Positions 21,157 through 31,330 of a stretch of 64,000 nucleotides of DNA are shown here, piece by piece. The translations under genes were made by a program, and so were the position numbers. The stretch comes from Engraulis encrasicolus. Its lineage: Eukaryota > Chordata > Actinopteri > Clupeiformes > Engraulidae. The stretch's first letter is position 1. Each line of letters opens with the position of its first letter. The stretch spans positions 9,463,177 to 9,527,176 of the forward strand of contig NC_085880.1 of the NCBI RefSeq assembly GCF_034702125.1, read 5' to 3'. Under the pieces are notes generated by a model. That model was not told the origin of the DNA, did not search any database, and saw only the letters and a list, made by a program, of their open reading frames with translations.

Positions 21157-22644
21157 ATGGAGGCTCTTGAGCAGTCTGAGCACTTGGCATCGCCCCATAA
21201 TGTGAAGAAGGAAGACTGGGACAACATGGGTAGCACAGACTCCGAAGCAGAATTAGCCATGCCGGGGCCTATCAAATTAGAGTCTGATATAAGTTTTTTC
21301 TTTTCGGATCAGAACTTACACAGAAAAGGTACTGGTTGTAGTATTGGTAGTGCCGAAAATGAATATAATCATTTTGACATTAAAACTGAGATAAAGTCAG
21401 AGCTGACCATAGACGAGTATGAGCCTTCAGAACTTGCCAGATGGTTTATGGACCCCCTAGAGGACAATGCTACACCTAAAGAGGAAAGTGATGTGGTTAA
21501 TATCAGCATCAGTGATGTTCAGAAGGATGCAGAGGCCAGTATGAATAAACAGAGTCTGGAGGAAACACAGGGAGTGAAGTGTGACAGTGAAGGGCTGATA
21601 CTGACTGAACCAGAGACGTCACACCAAGATGGACGTGTTTGCCATGTCCTGAGATACAGCTCCACAGCACAAAGTCCTGCAGGAGAAGCTGATGCAACAG
21701 ACTCACTACCTGAACTCTGTTCCTCTCTCCAAGAGGAGAGTGATGAGGTCAGCCTCAGCAGCAGTGATGTTCAGGAGGATGGAGAGGACAGTGATAATAT
21801 AGAGGGTCTGGAGGAAACACAGGGAGCTAAGTGTGATGCCGAAGTGTCGATACCCAAGAAGTCACACCAAGATGGACGTGTTTGCCATGTCCTGAGATAC
21901 AGAAAACCCGATGAACCAACAGGGACACTCGCCAAAGGCTCCAGACATCTCAGCACATCTGAGAAAAGAAAACTCTATGAGAAGGGATCTTTCCCTTGCC
22001 CCACCTGTGGAAAAGTGTTCACATGGAACAGCAACTTGGCCAAGCATAAACTCCTGCACACGGGAGAGAGGCCTTATGTGTGCCGTCTGTGTGGAAAGGC
22101 GTTCTTTCGCTCGGACCACCTCAGCATACATATGAGAATCCACGACCTCGCAACAGGAGAGAAGAAGAGCGCCGCAAAGGTGCACACGTGCAGCAAGTGT
22201 GGGAAGAGCTTTTCTAGATTTGATACGCTACGAAGTCACCTGAGAAGGCACGAGGAGGAGAGGCCCTTCACCTGCGACATCTGCCACAAGAGCTTTAAAG
22301 TGCAACACGACCTCATGTGTCATCAGAGGATCCATTCAGGTCTGAAGCCACATGTGTGTAAAGTGTGTCAACAGGGTTTTGGCCGACCGGACACTTTGCG
22401 GAAACACCTACTAACGCATACTGGACAGACACCCTTCAGCTGCCCGCACTGCCGAAAGAAATATCAATCAAAATGGGGACTGACCTGTCACATGAAGAAA
22501 TGCACAGATGAGCAACCTCTTCATGTACCTGTAGACACAAAACTGAAACCCTACAGCTGTCCACACTGCCCAAAAAGATTTAGGTGGAAAAATGAACTAA
22601 AACGTCACATGGGGAAAAAAACACATTTAAGCTTAAATGAGTGA
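21157..22644 (+). CDS. C2H2 zinc-finger protein, tandem copy 2 (7 fingers)
   Basis: A protein of 495 residues from a single coding exon. The frame is open further upstream (to 21016), but that part lies in a hAT insertion and across the acceptor ending at 21079, so MEALEQSEH at 21157 is the likely start. The acidic N-terminus contains an internal duplication: EESDVVNISISDVQ (about residue 109) and EESDEVSLSSSDVQ (about 193), each followed by an LEETQG motif and SHQDGRVCHVLRY. Fingers begin at residue 279 (FPCPTCGKVF). Five are C2H2, the sixth is C2HC (HMKKC) and the seventh ends H-x5-H. A longer linker (ATGEKKSAAK) separates fingers 2 and 3. The family is expected to bind DNA in the nucleus; the target is unknown. 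This is the longest and least damaged copy. Confidence 0.92.
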   Translation: MEALEQSEHLASPHNVKKEDWDNMGSTDSEAELAMPGPIKLESDISFFFSDQNLHRKGTGCSIGSAENEYNHFDIKTEIKSELTIDEYEPSELARWFMDPLEDNATPKEESDVVNISISDVQKDAEASMNKQSLEETQGVKCDSEGLILTEPETSHQDGRVCHVLRYSSTAQSPAGEADATDSLPELCSSLQEESDEVSLSSSDVQEDGEDSDNIEGLEETQGAKCDAEVSIPKKSHQDGRVCHVLRYRKPDEPTGTLAKGSRHLSTSEKRKLYEKGSFPCPTCGKVFTWNSNLAKHKLLHTGERPYVCRLCGKAFFRSDHLSIHMRIHDLATGEKKSAAKVHTCSKCGKSFSRFDTLRSHLRRHEEERPFTCDICHKSFKVQHDLMCHQRIHSGLKPHVCKVCQQGFGRPDTLRKHLLTHTGQTPFSCPHCRKKYQSKWGLTCHMKKCTDEQPLHVPVDTKLKPYSCPHCPKRFRWKNELKRHMGKKTHLSLNE

Positions 22645-22662
22645 TGCCATTTTGTTGTTATA

Positions 22663-22664
<2 letters not shown>

Positions 22665-22731
<67 letters not shown>
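22665..22731. repeat. (TA)n microsatellite
   Basis: About 33 AT units, 20 bp after the ZNF-2 stop codon and therefore probably in its 3' UTR. Copy 3 has none there. Confidence 0.95.
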
Positions 22732-22733
<2 letters not shown>

Positions 22734-22734
22734 A

Positions 22735-22855
22735 GGGGCTTTTATGCCTTTATTTGATAGGACAGTCTGAGATGGTGACAGGAAGCGAGTGGGACAGAGA
22801 GACGGGGTGGGATCGGGAAATGACCCGGGCCGGACTCGAACTGTGGGCATGCAAG
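22735..22855 (-). mobile_element. tRNA-derived SINE family, copy in ZNF-2 3' flank
   Basis: GGGGCTTTTATGCCTTTAT is followed by a GGTGACAGGAAGCGAGTGGG body, and the right end CCGGACTCGAACTG is the complement of a B box. Related copies lie at 42535-42670, 44735-44895 and 62230-62345, all in the same orientation. Confidence 0.65.
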
Positions 22856-22942
22856 CCCAAATGTGTTTGTTGTTTTTTTACCTTGAAAATGTTCAACGAT
22901 AACAACAGTAATGATGCTTACACGAATGGTTAATAATAATGT

Positions 22943-23178
22943 GAAGAGTTCAGATGCAAAACCCCCTAAGTGCCTTTTCAGAAAATAATCTTAATTCATT
23001 TTTATTTAATGCAAAGCTATCAAAATTGCATATTTTTTTATTTTATTTATGTAATATAACTATTTATATATATTATCAAGTACATGAATGTAAACCAAAC
23101 CAAAAACGGGGTTCTCTAAAAATATAGAAGTGCAGGTCTTCAGAAATGGAGTTAGGGGGTTTTGCATCTGAACTCTTC
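22943..23178. mobile_element. 236-bp palindromic MITE, TSD ATGT
   Basis: The ends are GAAGAGTTCAGATGCAAAAC and its exact complement at the right. The 4-bp ATGT lies at 22939-22942 and 23179-23182. The ZNF-3 flank (29500-29525) lacks the insertion. A second copy is at 41476-41710. Confidence 0.88.
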
Positions 23179-23182
23179 ATGT

Positions 23183-23910
23183 CCTGTCCTGTCATGAATT
23201 AAGAGGAAATTTGTATGTATCATGTAGTGTATTTACTGAGCCTCCAGCTTGAGGCAGTCCCTGAATGGTTCCGGGTGTTCCGAAGTCAATTTGTTTAGAA
23301 GCGCTCATTTGTCATACGATTTTCTAAGTCATAGTATGTTTATGCCAGCAAAGCACATCTAAGGTATCTCCAGAACATAGTAAATGTTATCCTGCAGAAA
23401 GTTGCTAATACTGTAGATAACCTGCAGGAATTACCCAGGTAAAAAAGTAGTACAGTTGAGTGTAATAGAAACACGACTTAAGTGTACTTAGCATGTTAAA
23501 AATGCACTCATACTTTTTGTGCTTAGAAAAAGTATGTTAACAATATGCTTATATGAAGTGTACTTGAAATTAGATGTAATTAAGTTGCCCTCATAGAAAG
23601 TAGTAGCCATCCCAACCATACTTAAAGTGGATTTTGAAGATGTTTGGCTAAGTGTGCTGCCTCGAAGTAATATCTCTTAAGTTTGCATTAAAATATTACT
23701 CATTGTTATATTCTGAGTTTATTGTGGTTTTGTGGTAGATTTTAGGTTATGCTCAAAGACAAAAAACATAATAACATAGTAAATAAGCATATGCGTTGTG
23801 AGATTCTGAGGCTTGGAATGGCTCGAGGAAAAACACATTTGTGGTCTCAGGCAGGCCCAAGGCTAATAGTTGGGAGAGGCCAGCTACGCAGCAGTGGTCA
23901 CTGAGTCTGC
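23183..23910. repeat. duplicated 3' flank of ZNF genes 2 and 3
   Basis: It is collinear with 29518-29960, sharing CTCCAGCTTGAGGCAGTCCC and TTCCGAAGTCAATTTG. No coding sequence is evident. The region helps define the tandem unit. Confidence 0.8.
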
Positions 23911-24694
23911 CACACAGTGCACTGAGGTCTTTAGTGCATAGTTTCGTGGAAAAAATTGAGCACTATGCACTGTGCCCTTGCTGGAAGTGACGGCTGAGCA
24001 TAGCATTAGCTCGCCAAAATATCAGTTGGCCACTGTTTACAATGCACAGCGTCTGGGGCTTGTATTTCCATTTCCTTCACCCCAAAGGACAACAATCACA
24101 CATGAAATACTATGGTTGGCATGAAAAGGTTGGTGTCCCATCAACATTACTTACAGAATTAGGAGACTGTTGACCAAACTCTTCTATTGAACTGACTGCC
24201 TCATTTCCTCCGTGTCATTGTCAACATGGCCGCCGTTTAGTGCGTGCAGTGTCCATGAGTGCATCTTAATATGTGACCTTGCCTCCTCCACTTGCCTCCT
24301 CCACTCGCTTCTCGTCATGATGACATCACTGACAACAGCATTATATTTCAATATCTTGCAAAAGCTCAATTGTAGAATCTATTTTCTCATTTGCAATTGG
24401 GATGGTGAATGAAAATCAGTCCCTCAAAAGTTGTTGTGGCTAGGCTGACAGCTGGGAAACTTTATCGTTTTCTCCACGGAGGAGGGGCCAGGAGGCGGGA
24501 CGAGGAGACAAGCGCAAGTAGAGGAGGCAAGGTCGCATATTAAGACGCACTCCATCATTCAAGCACTGCATTTTCCGCCATTGTTAGGAGATCATCCTGG
24601 CACTTTCAGTGCACTGCCTCAACTGAAATTTTCAGTGAGAGCGCCCTAGGCACTGAAAAACAGTGCCCGAAGTGCACAAGTGCGTGATTTGAGA
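23911..24694 (-). mobile_element. truncated reverse copy of the 548-bp element, carrying a MITE
   Basis: The reverse complement aligns with 44080-44600, including TTGTCCTTTGGGGTGAAGGA and AACATGGCCGCC-type blocks. The outer left end is lost. The GAGTGCGT-family MITE 24257-24552 interrupts it with duplicated CAT. The undisturbed site is seen in the 44-kb copy near 44226-44232. Confidence 0.82.
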
Positions 24695-24696
24695 CG

Positions 24697-24923
24697 CAGT
24701 CTGTGTCTCAAATGCTGCACTTGTGCACTTCAGGCACTGTTTTTCAGTGCCTAGGGCGCTCTCACTGAAAATTTCAGTTGAGGCACAGTGCATAGTGCTC
24801 AAATTTTTCCACAACACTATGCTCTAAAGACCTCAGTGCACTGTGTACACTGTGCACTGACTGTCAGTGCACTGACTGTCAGTGCACTGACAAAAGTGCG
24901 CCATTTGAGACACAGCCACAGCC
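24697..24923 (+). mobile_element. internally deleted copy of the 548-bp element
   Basis: It contains only the two termini, GTGTCTCAAATGCTGCACTT and AAGTGCGCCATTTGAGACAC, with short adjacent sequence. It abuts the reverse copy end to end, so the terminal repeats face each other at about 24690. Confidence 0.8.
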
Positions 24924-24926
24924 TGT

Positions 24927-25208
24927 GAGTGCATCCTAATATGCGACCTTGCCTCCTCCACTTGCCTCTCGTCATGATGACATCACTGACAACAGCATTA
25001 TATTTCAATATCTTGCAAAAGCTCAATTGTAGAGTCTTTTTCTCATTTGCAATTGGGATGGTGAATGAAAAACAGTCCCTCAAAAGTTGTTGTGGCTAGG
25101 CTGACAGCTGGGAAACTTTATCGTTTTCTCCACGGAGGAGGGGCCAGGAGGCGGGGCGAGGAGACAAGCGCAAGTGGAGGAGGCAAGGTCGCATATTAAG
25201 ACGCACTC
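24927..25208. mobile_element. 282-bp MITE, TSD TGT
   Basis: The ends are GAGTGCATCCTAATATGCG and CGCATATTAAGACGCACTC. The duplicated TGT is at 24924-24926 and 25209-25211. It is very similar to the copy 400 bp upstream. Confidence 0.88.
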
Positions 25209-25211
25209 TGT

Positions 25212-26060
25212 GAGTCAGTGAGACAGCATGGATGGCTGTGAGACTGAGAGGCAGTGTGACTGTTGAAACCAATATGGACCCTTCTCGTTGAAACAGACTA
25301 CCACCTTGTGGCCAAGAATGGAAGCAGGAATGGAGGTCCATTGGACTCGGTGCAGGCCAGATCCGTGACAGGCTAGAGCCTTGCTATGCTATTGCCTTGT
25401 TGTTCTGGTGTTTGGCATATCTCCAACTTGTCTGGTGAGCTAATAAACTGTCAACAGCAACTATTTCTCTGAGTGGGCTGAATTACTTCCAAACGCGGCA
25501 ACACGACTTGGGCTCGGCCGGGTTCCATCCCTCAGGCCACCTGAGGGACTCAAGTAGCGAAGAAAATCTTCCCAAGATCTTGACGATAGGCAGTGAATGC
25601 AGTATTTTGTAGTCAAAATACTGCATTCACTCTGCCTGAATTCTGCAGCAAGGGTGATGTGTGAAAAATGCACACATTTTCCAGATAAAGGTGCTTTTTG
25701 AAACATTTTGAAACAAAACGCTTCAATTTGAGGAAATAGTTGGGGGTGATAGCTGATAGACATTAGCCTTTTTTGCTTATCCTTCTTTGAAAGGATTCCA
25801 TTTCACTGATCTTCAAGGACCTTGTTTAACTTTTTTCACATCAGATTAATTTTGTCCTTTAGAAATGTATGTTAGTAGGCCTAAGCATTGTCATCACATA
25901 TTTTCATCATAGACATCTATGGTGAAAACATAGGCCTACTGCAGAGCTAGACCTACCAAAAACGATTAGGCCTATGTATGCAATTTTTTAACCGTTTAAC
26001 CTGCAGCCAGGGTTTTGACATGGTCCAGAAGAAATAAACGTATTGCTCTTTCATTGCACC
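25212..26060. other. ZNF-2 distal flank with a short palindrome
   Basis: Bases 25589-25638 form a near-perfect hairpin (GGCAGTGAATGCAGTATTTTG against its complement, with a TAGT loop). From about 25655 to 25920 the sequence is a diverged copy of 31427-31690, and the hairpin also has a relative at 31170-31217. No gene was recognised. Confidence 0.55.
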
Positions 26061-26084
26061 GACTCTAATCTAATGTTTTCTAAG

Positions 26085-26185
26085 CTCTGAATGGCTCTGT
26101 ACCAAAATACATTTGTGACATTCTTCAGCCTTACCATCCTTCTGGATCCCTCAGATACCAGGACAGGAATCTTTTAGTTAAACTG
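26085..26185 (+). mobile_element. LINE reverse-transcriptase fragment
   Basis: It translates as ALNGSVPKYICDILQPYHP then SGSLRYQDRNLL, the C-terminal ALNG-P-Y-L-YxPxRxLRS block of CR1/L2/Rex-group non-LTR retrotransposons. Only about 35 codons are left. Confidence 0.65.
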
Positions 26186-26479
26186 GTAATTGAAGCAAAA
26201 GGTAGTGAGGCAGCCTTTGTGCAGGGCAAATTGAAATCGGAAGTCCCTGAGAAAAAAAAAAAAAGCGCTCTGAATAACTTGAATGTTTTAGGCTTTTATT
26301 GCTCATACCGGTATGTCGTAAAATATGAGAATACAGAGGATTTTTCGTCTAGTGTGTGCATTGCCTAGTTTAAAAGTATAGCCAAATTATAGCAATGCAT
26401 GTCTATGGGAGCAAACAAAACATCATCAAATGTACTTACAAACTACTTTAAAATGAATGTAAAATTCACCAAAGCGCAA

Positions 26480-26770
26480 AACAAGCTGCAGGTCTGTTTA
26501 GTAGAACTGCATACACTGTCCTGAGGACATAATGTAGGCTATTGTGTTAAATGTTTCGCATGACTGTAAAGCTGAATTTTTGATGGGAATTATCACCAAT
26601 GTGTTTTTTTTGCCAGTTTAGATTTATTGAGTGAGGTTTTACTAGCCTATCATTCTACCACACAACTCTGCTAGTTGTCATCTGTTACAATACTCATTGT
26701 TTAGTCTTTTTTGTTGGAAGTTGTTTTTGTTGTTTATCTTCTAATGTATGCTGGCCATTCTCAAATTTGA
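26480..26770. repeat. segment shared with the naa38 3' flank (34318-34640)
   Basis: Common blocks include GCATACACTGTCCT, GACTGTAAAGCT-type sequence, TGAGTGAGGTTTTACTA, ACAACTCTGCTAGTTGTCA and CTAATGTATGCTGGCCATTC. The origin is unknown: it is either a dispersed repeat or a duplication of the naa38 flank into the zinc-finger array. Confidence 0.7.
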
Positions 26771-26859
26771 TGGATGTATGACTGCAGATGTAGGCCTATG
26801 GGCATAGTGTGAGGACATCAAAGGGTGTGTAAAAGAAATCATGAGGCAGAGGTCTCTGA

Positions 26860-26985
26860 AACACTCAAAATGGGGACTGACATGTCAAATGAAAAAAAAA
26901 ATACACAGATTAACAACCTCTTCATGTAGACACAGGACGGAAACCCCACAACTGTCCAAAGAAATAAAAGGAACTAACAAAAAAA
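26860..26985 (+). pseudogene. ZNF remnant, unit C
   Basis: GGGGACTGACATGTCAAATG, then an A-run with frameshift, CACAGATTAACAACCTC and GACACAGGACGGAAACCCC match the sixth/seventh-finger region. The TTAACAAC variant matches the truncating change of copy 1. The 93 bp in front of it are shared with 15531-15630. Confidence 0.75.
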
Positions 26986-26989
26986 AGTT

Positions 26990-27750
26990 CCATGACGAAA
27001 GCACTCATAGGCCTACATAGTGTAACAGTGCTGTGCCTGTTACTTCCTGATGTGGGCATTCTGGGATTGGGATGTTGTTTTACTGTTTATGTCTTTAAAA
27101 TGTGTCAGGGGATATTAAATATACAGAGGATGTTATTGTGTACATGTTTGCATCTTTAATGTTGAGATGTACGAGTTATTTCGTGTTTGTGCTTAAGTTG
27201 CCACCTTGTTGTGAGAACTGGGTCAGGAATACCTGAGGCCACATTGTCTGAATACTTACCACCAGCATCAAATTCTAAGTATTCATTATGACTGGAAAAA
27301 TTGCACTTCTTTCTTTTGAGACATTTTTTATTATTTCAATGTGATGTGTGGCTCAATAGGCCTACATAGACATGTGTAGAGTATGGATCAAAGTAAGAAA
27401 AAATGCAGTTTGCATTTTGTTATAGCAAGCACACATTTACACGACAACCCCAATGTTTTTGGCTGAAGACTAATGATTTATGGTGCATAGGACTATCATC
27501 CACTTCATCATGGGGTGGTTGCTGAATGTAGCATCCTACCATCAAGTGGCTGCTTGAACATCCCTCCCTGTTCAGAATGTCCTGCACCATACTTTTCCCA
27601 GAATAAAATCAGATGTGTTAAGAGCACAGCAGACAAATTATATGATTGGGACTTTTATCCCCTTAACATTTTGAGGGAGGAAACCAACGCACACCAGAGG
27701 TTTCGAGGTGCAGGTAGCGGGTGCAGGATCAATTTGGTAACATTACCACA
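26990..27750. other. unit C spacer, no gene
   Basis: Parts match unit A (for example the ACAACCCC, AATGTTTTTGGC and GATTTATGGTGCAT blocks near 9815-9860). A reversed fragment of the family at 34673-35031 lies at 27243-27300. Confidence 0.5.
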
Positions 27751-27751
27751 A

Positions 27752-27865
<114 letters not shown>

Positions 27866-27934
27866 GATAATGAGAAGAATGATCAACTGTGTTGACTAAT
27901 CTATGCTTTTCCCCTGTCTCTGAAGGATTGAAGA

Positions 27935-27946
27935 ATGCCACAGTGA
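27935..27946 (+). other. conserved three-codon uORF, ZNF gene 3
   Basis: ATG CCA CAG TGA begins ten nucleotides into the exon that starts at 27926, as in the other two copies. Confidence 0.5.
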
Positions 27947-28001
27947 CCGGAAGAGAAGGCCAGACCCCAAAAGAAACCAGTTAAACGTCAATTGTTCATC
28001 A

Positions 28002-29432
28002 ATGGAGGCTCTTGATCAGTCTGAACACTTGGCATCGCCCCATAATGTGAAGAAGGAGGAAGACTGGGACAACATGGGTAGCACAGACTCTGAGGCAGAA
28101 TTAGCCATGCATGTGCCCATCAAATTAGAGTCTGATATAAGTTTTTTCTATCCGGAGCAGAAATCACACCGAAGAGGAACTGGTTGCAGTATTGGTAGTG
28201 CCGAAAATGAATATAATCATTTTGACATTAAAACTGAGATTAAGTCAGAGCTGACCATAGACGAGTATGAGCCTTCAGAACTTGCCAGATGGTTTATGGA
28301 CCCCCTAGAGGACAATGCTACACCTAAAGAGGAAAGTGATGTGGTCAACATCAGCATCAGTGATGTTCAGGAGGATGCAGAGGCCAGTGTGAATAAACAG
28401 AGTCTGGAGGAAACACAGGGAGTTAAGTGTGACAGTGAAGTGCTGATACTGACTGAACCAGAGACGTCACACCAAGATGGACGTGTTTGCCATGTCCTGA
28501 GATACAGCTCCACAGCAACAATTCCTGCAGGAGATGTTCTCCAAGAAGAGAGTGATGTCAGCCTCAACAGCAGTGATGTTCAGGAGGATGCTGAGAACAG
28601 TGATAATATAGAGGGTCTGGAGGAAATGCAGCGAGTGGATCATGTCGCTGAAGGGCCACAGAAGTCACACCAAGATGGACGTGTCCTGAGATACAGAAAA
28701 CCTGATGAACATGCAGGGACACTCGCCAAAGGCTCCAGACATTACAGCTCATCTGAGAAAAGAAAACTCTGTGAGAAGGGATCTTTCCCTTGCCCCACCT
28801 GTGGAAAAGTGTTCACATGGAACAGCAACTTGGCCAAGCATAAACTCCTGCACACGGGAGAGAGGCCTTATGTGTGCCGTCTGTGTGGAAAGGCGTGCTC
28901 TCGCTCAGACCACCTCAGCATACATATGAGAATCCACAACAGCGCCACGGCAGAGAAGAAGAGCGCCGCAAAGGTGCACACGTGCAGCAAGTGCGGGAAG
29001 AGCTTTCCTAGATCTGACGCGCTGCGATTCCACCTGAGAAGGCACGAGGAGGAGAGGCCCTTCACCTGCGACATCTGCCACAAGAGCTTTAAAGTGCAAC
29101 ACGACCTCATTGGTCACCAGAGGATCCATTCAGGCCTGAAGCCACATGTGTGTGCGGTGTGTCAACAGGGTTTTCTCAAAGCGAACACTTTGCGGAAACA
29201 CCTACTAACGCATACTGGACAGACACCCTTCAGCTGCCCACACTGCCGAAGGAAATATCAATCAAAATGGGGACTGACCTGTCACATGAAGAAATGCACA
29301 GATGAGCAACCTCTTTATGTACCTGTAGACATGAAACAGAAACCCCACAGCTGTCCACACTGCCCAAAAAGATTTAGGTGGAAAAATGAACTAAAACGTC
29401 ACATGGGGAAAAAAACGCATTTAAATGAGTGA
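28002..29432 (+). CDS. C2H2 zinc-finger protein, tandem copy 3 (7 fingers)
   Basis: A protein of 476 residues from one coding exon. The frame in front of the ATG is closed (CAGTTAA), which fixes the start at MEALDQSEHL. The acidic N-terminus has one extra Glu near residue 20 and a shortened second repeat (QEESDVSLNSSDVQ, then SHQDGRVLRYRK without the VCHV). Fingers begin at residue 262 and number seven, with C2HC finger 6 and H-x5-H finger 7 as in copy 2. Finger 2 has lost its conserved aromatic (GKACSRSDHL where copy 2 has GKAFFRSDHL), which may weaken its fold. Most other finger differences from copy 2 fall in the recognition helices. The acceptor ends at 27925. Confidence 0.92.
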   Translation: MEALDQSEHLASPHNVKKEEDWDNMGSTDSEAELAMHVPIKLESDISFFYPEQKSHRRGTGCSIGSAENEYNHFDIKTEIKSELTIDEYEPSELARWFMDPLEDNATPKEESDVVNISISDVQEDAEASVNKQSLEETQGVKCDSEVLILTEPETSHQDGRVCHVLRYSSTATIPAGDVLQEESDVSLNSSDVQEDAENSDNIEGLEEMQRVDHVAEGPQKSHQDGRVLRYRKPDEHAGTLAKGSRHYSSSEKRKLCEKGSFPCPTCGKVFTWNSNLAKHKLLHTGERPYVCRLCGKACSRSDHLSIHMRIHNSATAEKKSAAKVHTCSKCGKSFPRSDALRFHLRRHEEERPFTCDICHKSFKVQHDLIGHQRIHSGLKPHVCAVCQQGFLKANTLRKHLLTHTGQTPFSCPHCRRKYQSKWGLTCHMKKCTDEQPLYVPVDMKQKPHSCPHCPKRFRWKNELKRHMGKKTHLNE

Positions 29433-30525
29433 TGCCATTTTGTTGGGGTTTTTTTTACCTTGAAAATGTTCAACGATAACAGTAATTATGCTTACACGAA
29501 TGGTTAATAATGCATTGTCCTGTCATGAATTTAGGGGAAATTTATCATATGTGTTACTGAGAGGCTCCAGCTTGAGGCAGTCCCTGAATGGTTCTGGGTG
29601 TTCCGAAGTCAATTTGTTTGGAAGCGCTCACCATACAGTTTTCTCAGTCATAGCATGTTTGTGCCAGGGAAGCATGATAAACTTGGTTAAATTATCCTGC
29701 AGAAAGTTGGTAATAGATAACCTACAGGAACTAATTAGGTAAAAGGTAGTACTGTTGAGTATAATAGAAACACGACTGAAGTGTACTTAGCAAGTTAAAA
29801 GTGCACTCTTACTTTTTATGCTAAGAAAAAGTATGGGTGCAATATGCTTATTTGAGGTGTACTTGAAATTAGATGTATTAATTAATTAAGTAATTAAGTT
29901 GCACTCACAGAAAGTACACCTCACCAACCATACTTTAAGTGGACTTTGAAGATGTATAACTAACTGAAGATGTCTAACTAACACTGTCTTACTGTCCCAT
30001 CTGGTGTGGCGTGCAGAAGTCACTTCAGCAGTAGCAATACAGTGCTGATCAAGATGAGTGAACGGCCTCTATAAATGTAAGATGCATTCTGGATGCCTTT
30101 GGCTTTGGTTGGATTTAACGTGATTGTTTGCTGCAACACTGATATCTACTGAAGGCTATTCTTTGCCCCTGAATCGCCTGTTGAAGGATTTTTTTTTGTG
30201 TTTTTTTTTTTAATCAAATCGCAATGTGGAAGGTGAAATGATTTTTTTGTGAAATGCAGCCATCATTTTAACAGAAATAAACTTGTACTGCTGGTATAGC
30301 CTATAGCCTGACAGGCCAGACCATTCATTTTGAATTGGGCTACTTCATAATTCACGAATGATCGAATTACGCTGATGGGATCATGAACGTCAACTGTCAG
30401 CGCGACTGTCAGCAACTGTCTCCTCCCACCCAAGCGCTCCAGGGCATCGAGGATTCAGACCAAAAATGAATTGAAGTGTGGTCTTGAAAAACAGGCTAGG
30501 TATGGGCTACTGCCTTATGAAAAGT
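29433..30525. other. ZNF-3 flank, no gene
   Basis: 29433-29960 repeats the ZNF-2 flank without the 236-bp MITE. 29990-30525 has T-runs and no recognised gene or repeat family. Confidence 0.5.
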
Positions 30526-31121
30526 CAGCCTGATCTCCAAAAATTCCGTGCTCCTGGACACGGAATTGTTTTCCGTGATGGGCACACGGAAGTGCTTTCT
30601 ATATTCCCACAGCACTGTGTTAACTCTATCATTACAAAATACATACCAAATGCTAATCCTATGCAAAATAATGCTATAGCAATTTAAATTGTGCCCTGAC
30701 CAAAACATTCCCTAACCTTAACCTGTCATTAAAGACATATTTTTGAGAAATACCTTTTCCAGTTCGTTGATAGGCTGTCATTAAAGACTTATTTTTGAGA
30801 AATACCTTTTCCAGTTCGTTGATAGGCTCTAACCCCTAATCCCTAACCCTAACCTGTCAGTAAGAAATGGTTTTTTTAGAGAAAAAATATTTGAAATTAG
30901 AAAAATCCTGAGAAAACACAAGACTGTGGAAACATAGAGCTGTGGGAGTATAGAGAGAGCACTTCTGTGTGTCCATCACGGATAACAATCCCGTGTCCAG
31001 GAGCACGGAAAACAATTCCGTGTCCTGGAGCACGGAATTTTGGCAAAATCCGTGCTCCTGGACACAGATTTCGTGTCCTTAGCATCCGTGTCCAGGAGCA
31101 CAGAATTTTTGGAGATCATGT
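30526..31121. mobile_element. fold-back element built from CCGTGTCCAGGAGCACGG motifs
   Basis: The outer ends are TGATCTCCAAAAATTC and GAATTTTTGGAGATCA, with a near-palindromic CCGTGTCCAGGAGCACGG motif repeated about six times in both orientations (30546-30566 and 30985-31105). The interior has a tandem duplication of about 58 bp (GACATATTTTTGAGAAATAC) at 30722-30828. No target duplication was identified. Confidence 0.7.
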
Positions 31122-31254
31122 TGCAGCCGTGCAGTTTCATTGTAGTATTACTGTACAACCTTGACAATTTAGGCAGTGAATGCAGTATTTTGTGCTCAGA
31201 ATACTGCATTTACTGCCCAAGAATCTGCAATAAAACTGCATTTTTTCCATAAGT

Positions 31255-31330
31255 AGTAGAGTAGAGTAGAGTAACTTTATTAATCCCCAGGGGGAAATTC
31301 AGGTATCCAGTAGCTTACATAAATACACAA
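31255..31330 (-). mobile_element. LINE 3' tail, reverse
   Basis: (AGTAG)n is followed by AACTTTATTAATCCCC and AGGGGGAAATTCAG, the complement of the AATTTCCCC-TTAATAAAG tail seen in fish L2/Rex-type LINEs. A forward relative is at 45690-45760. Confidence 0.6.

Noticed and set aside
24597..24925. CAGTGCACTGA repeats looked like a regularly spaced array
   Set aside because: They are subterminal motifs of the 548-bp element present in adjacent inverted copies. Spacing is irregular, and a CRISPR-type array is not expected in a fish genome.
30838..30862. CCCTAACCCTAACC-like interstitial telomere motif
   Set aside because: It has only two or three degenerate units inside a transposon, too short and impure to be telomeric.
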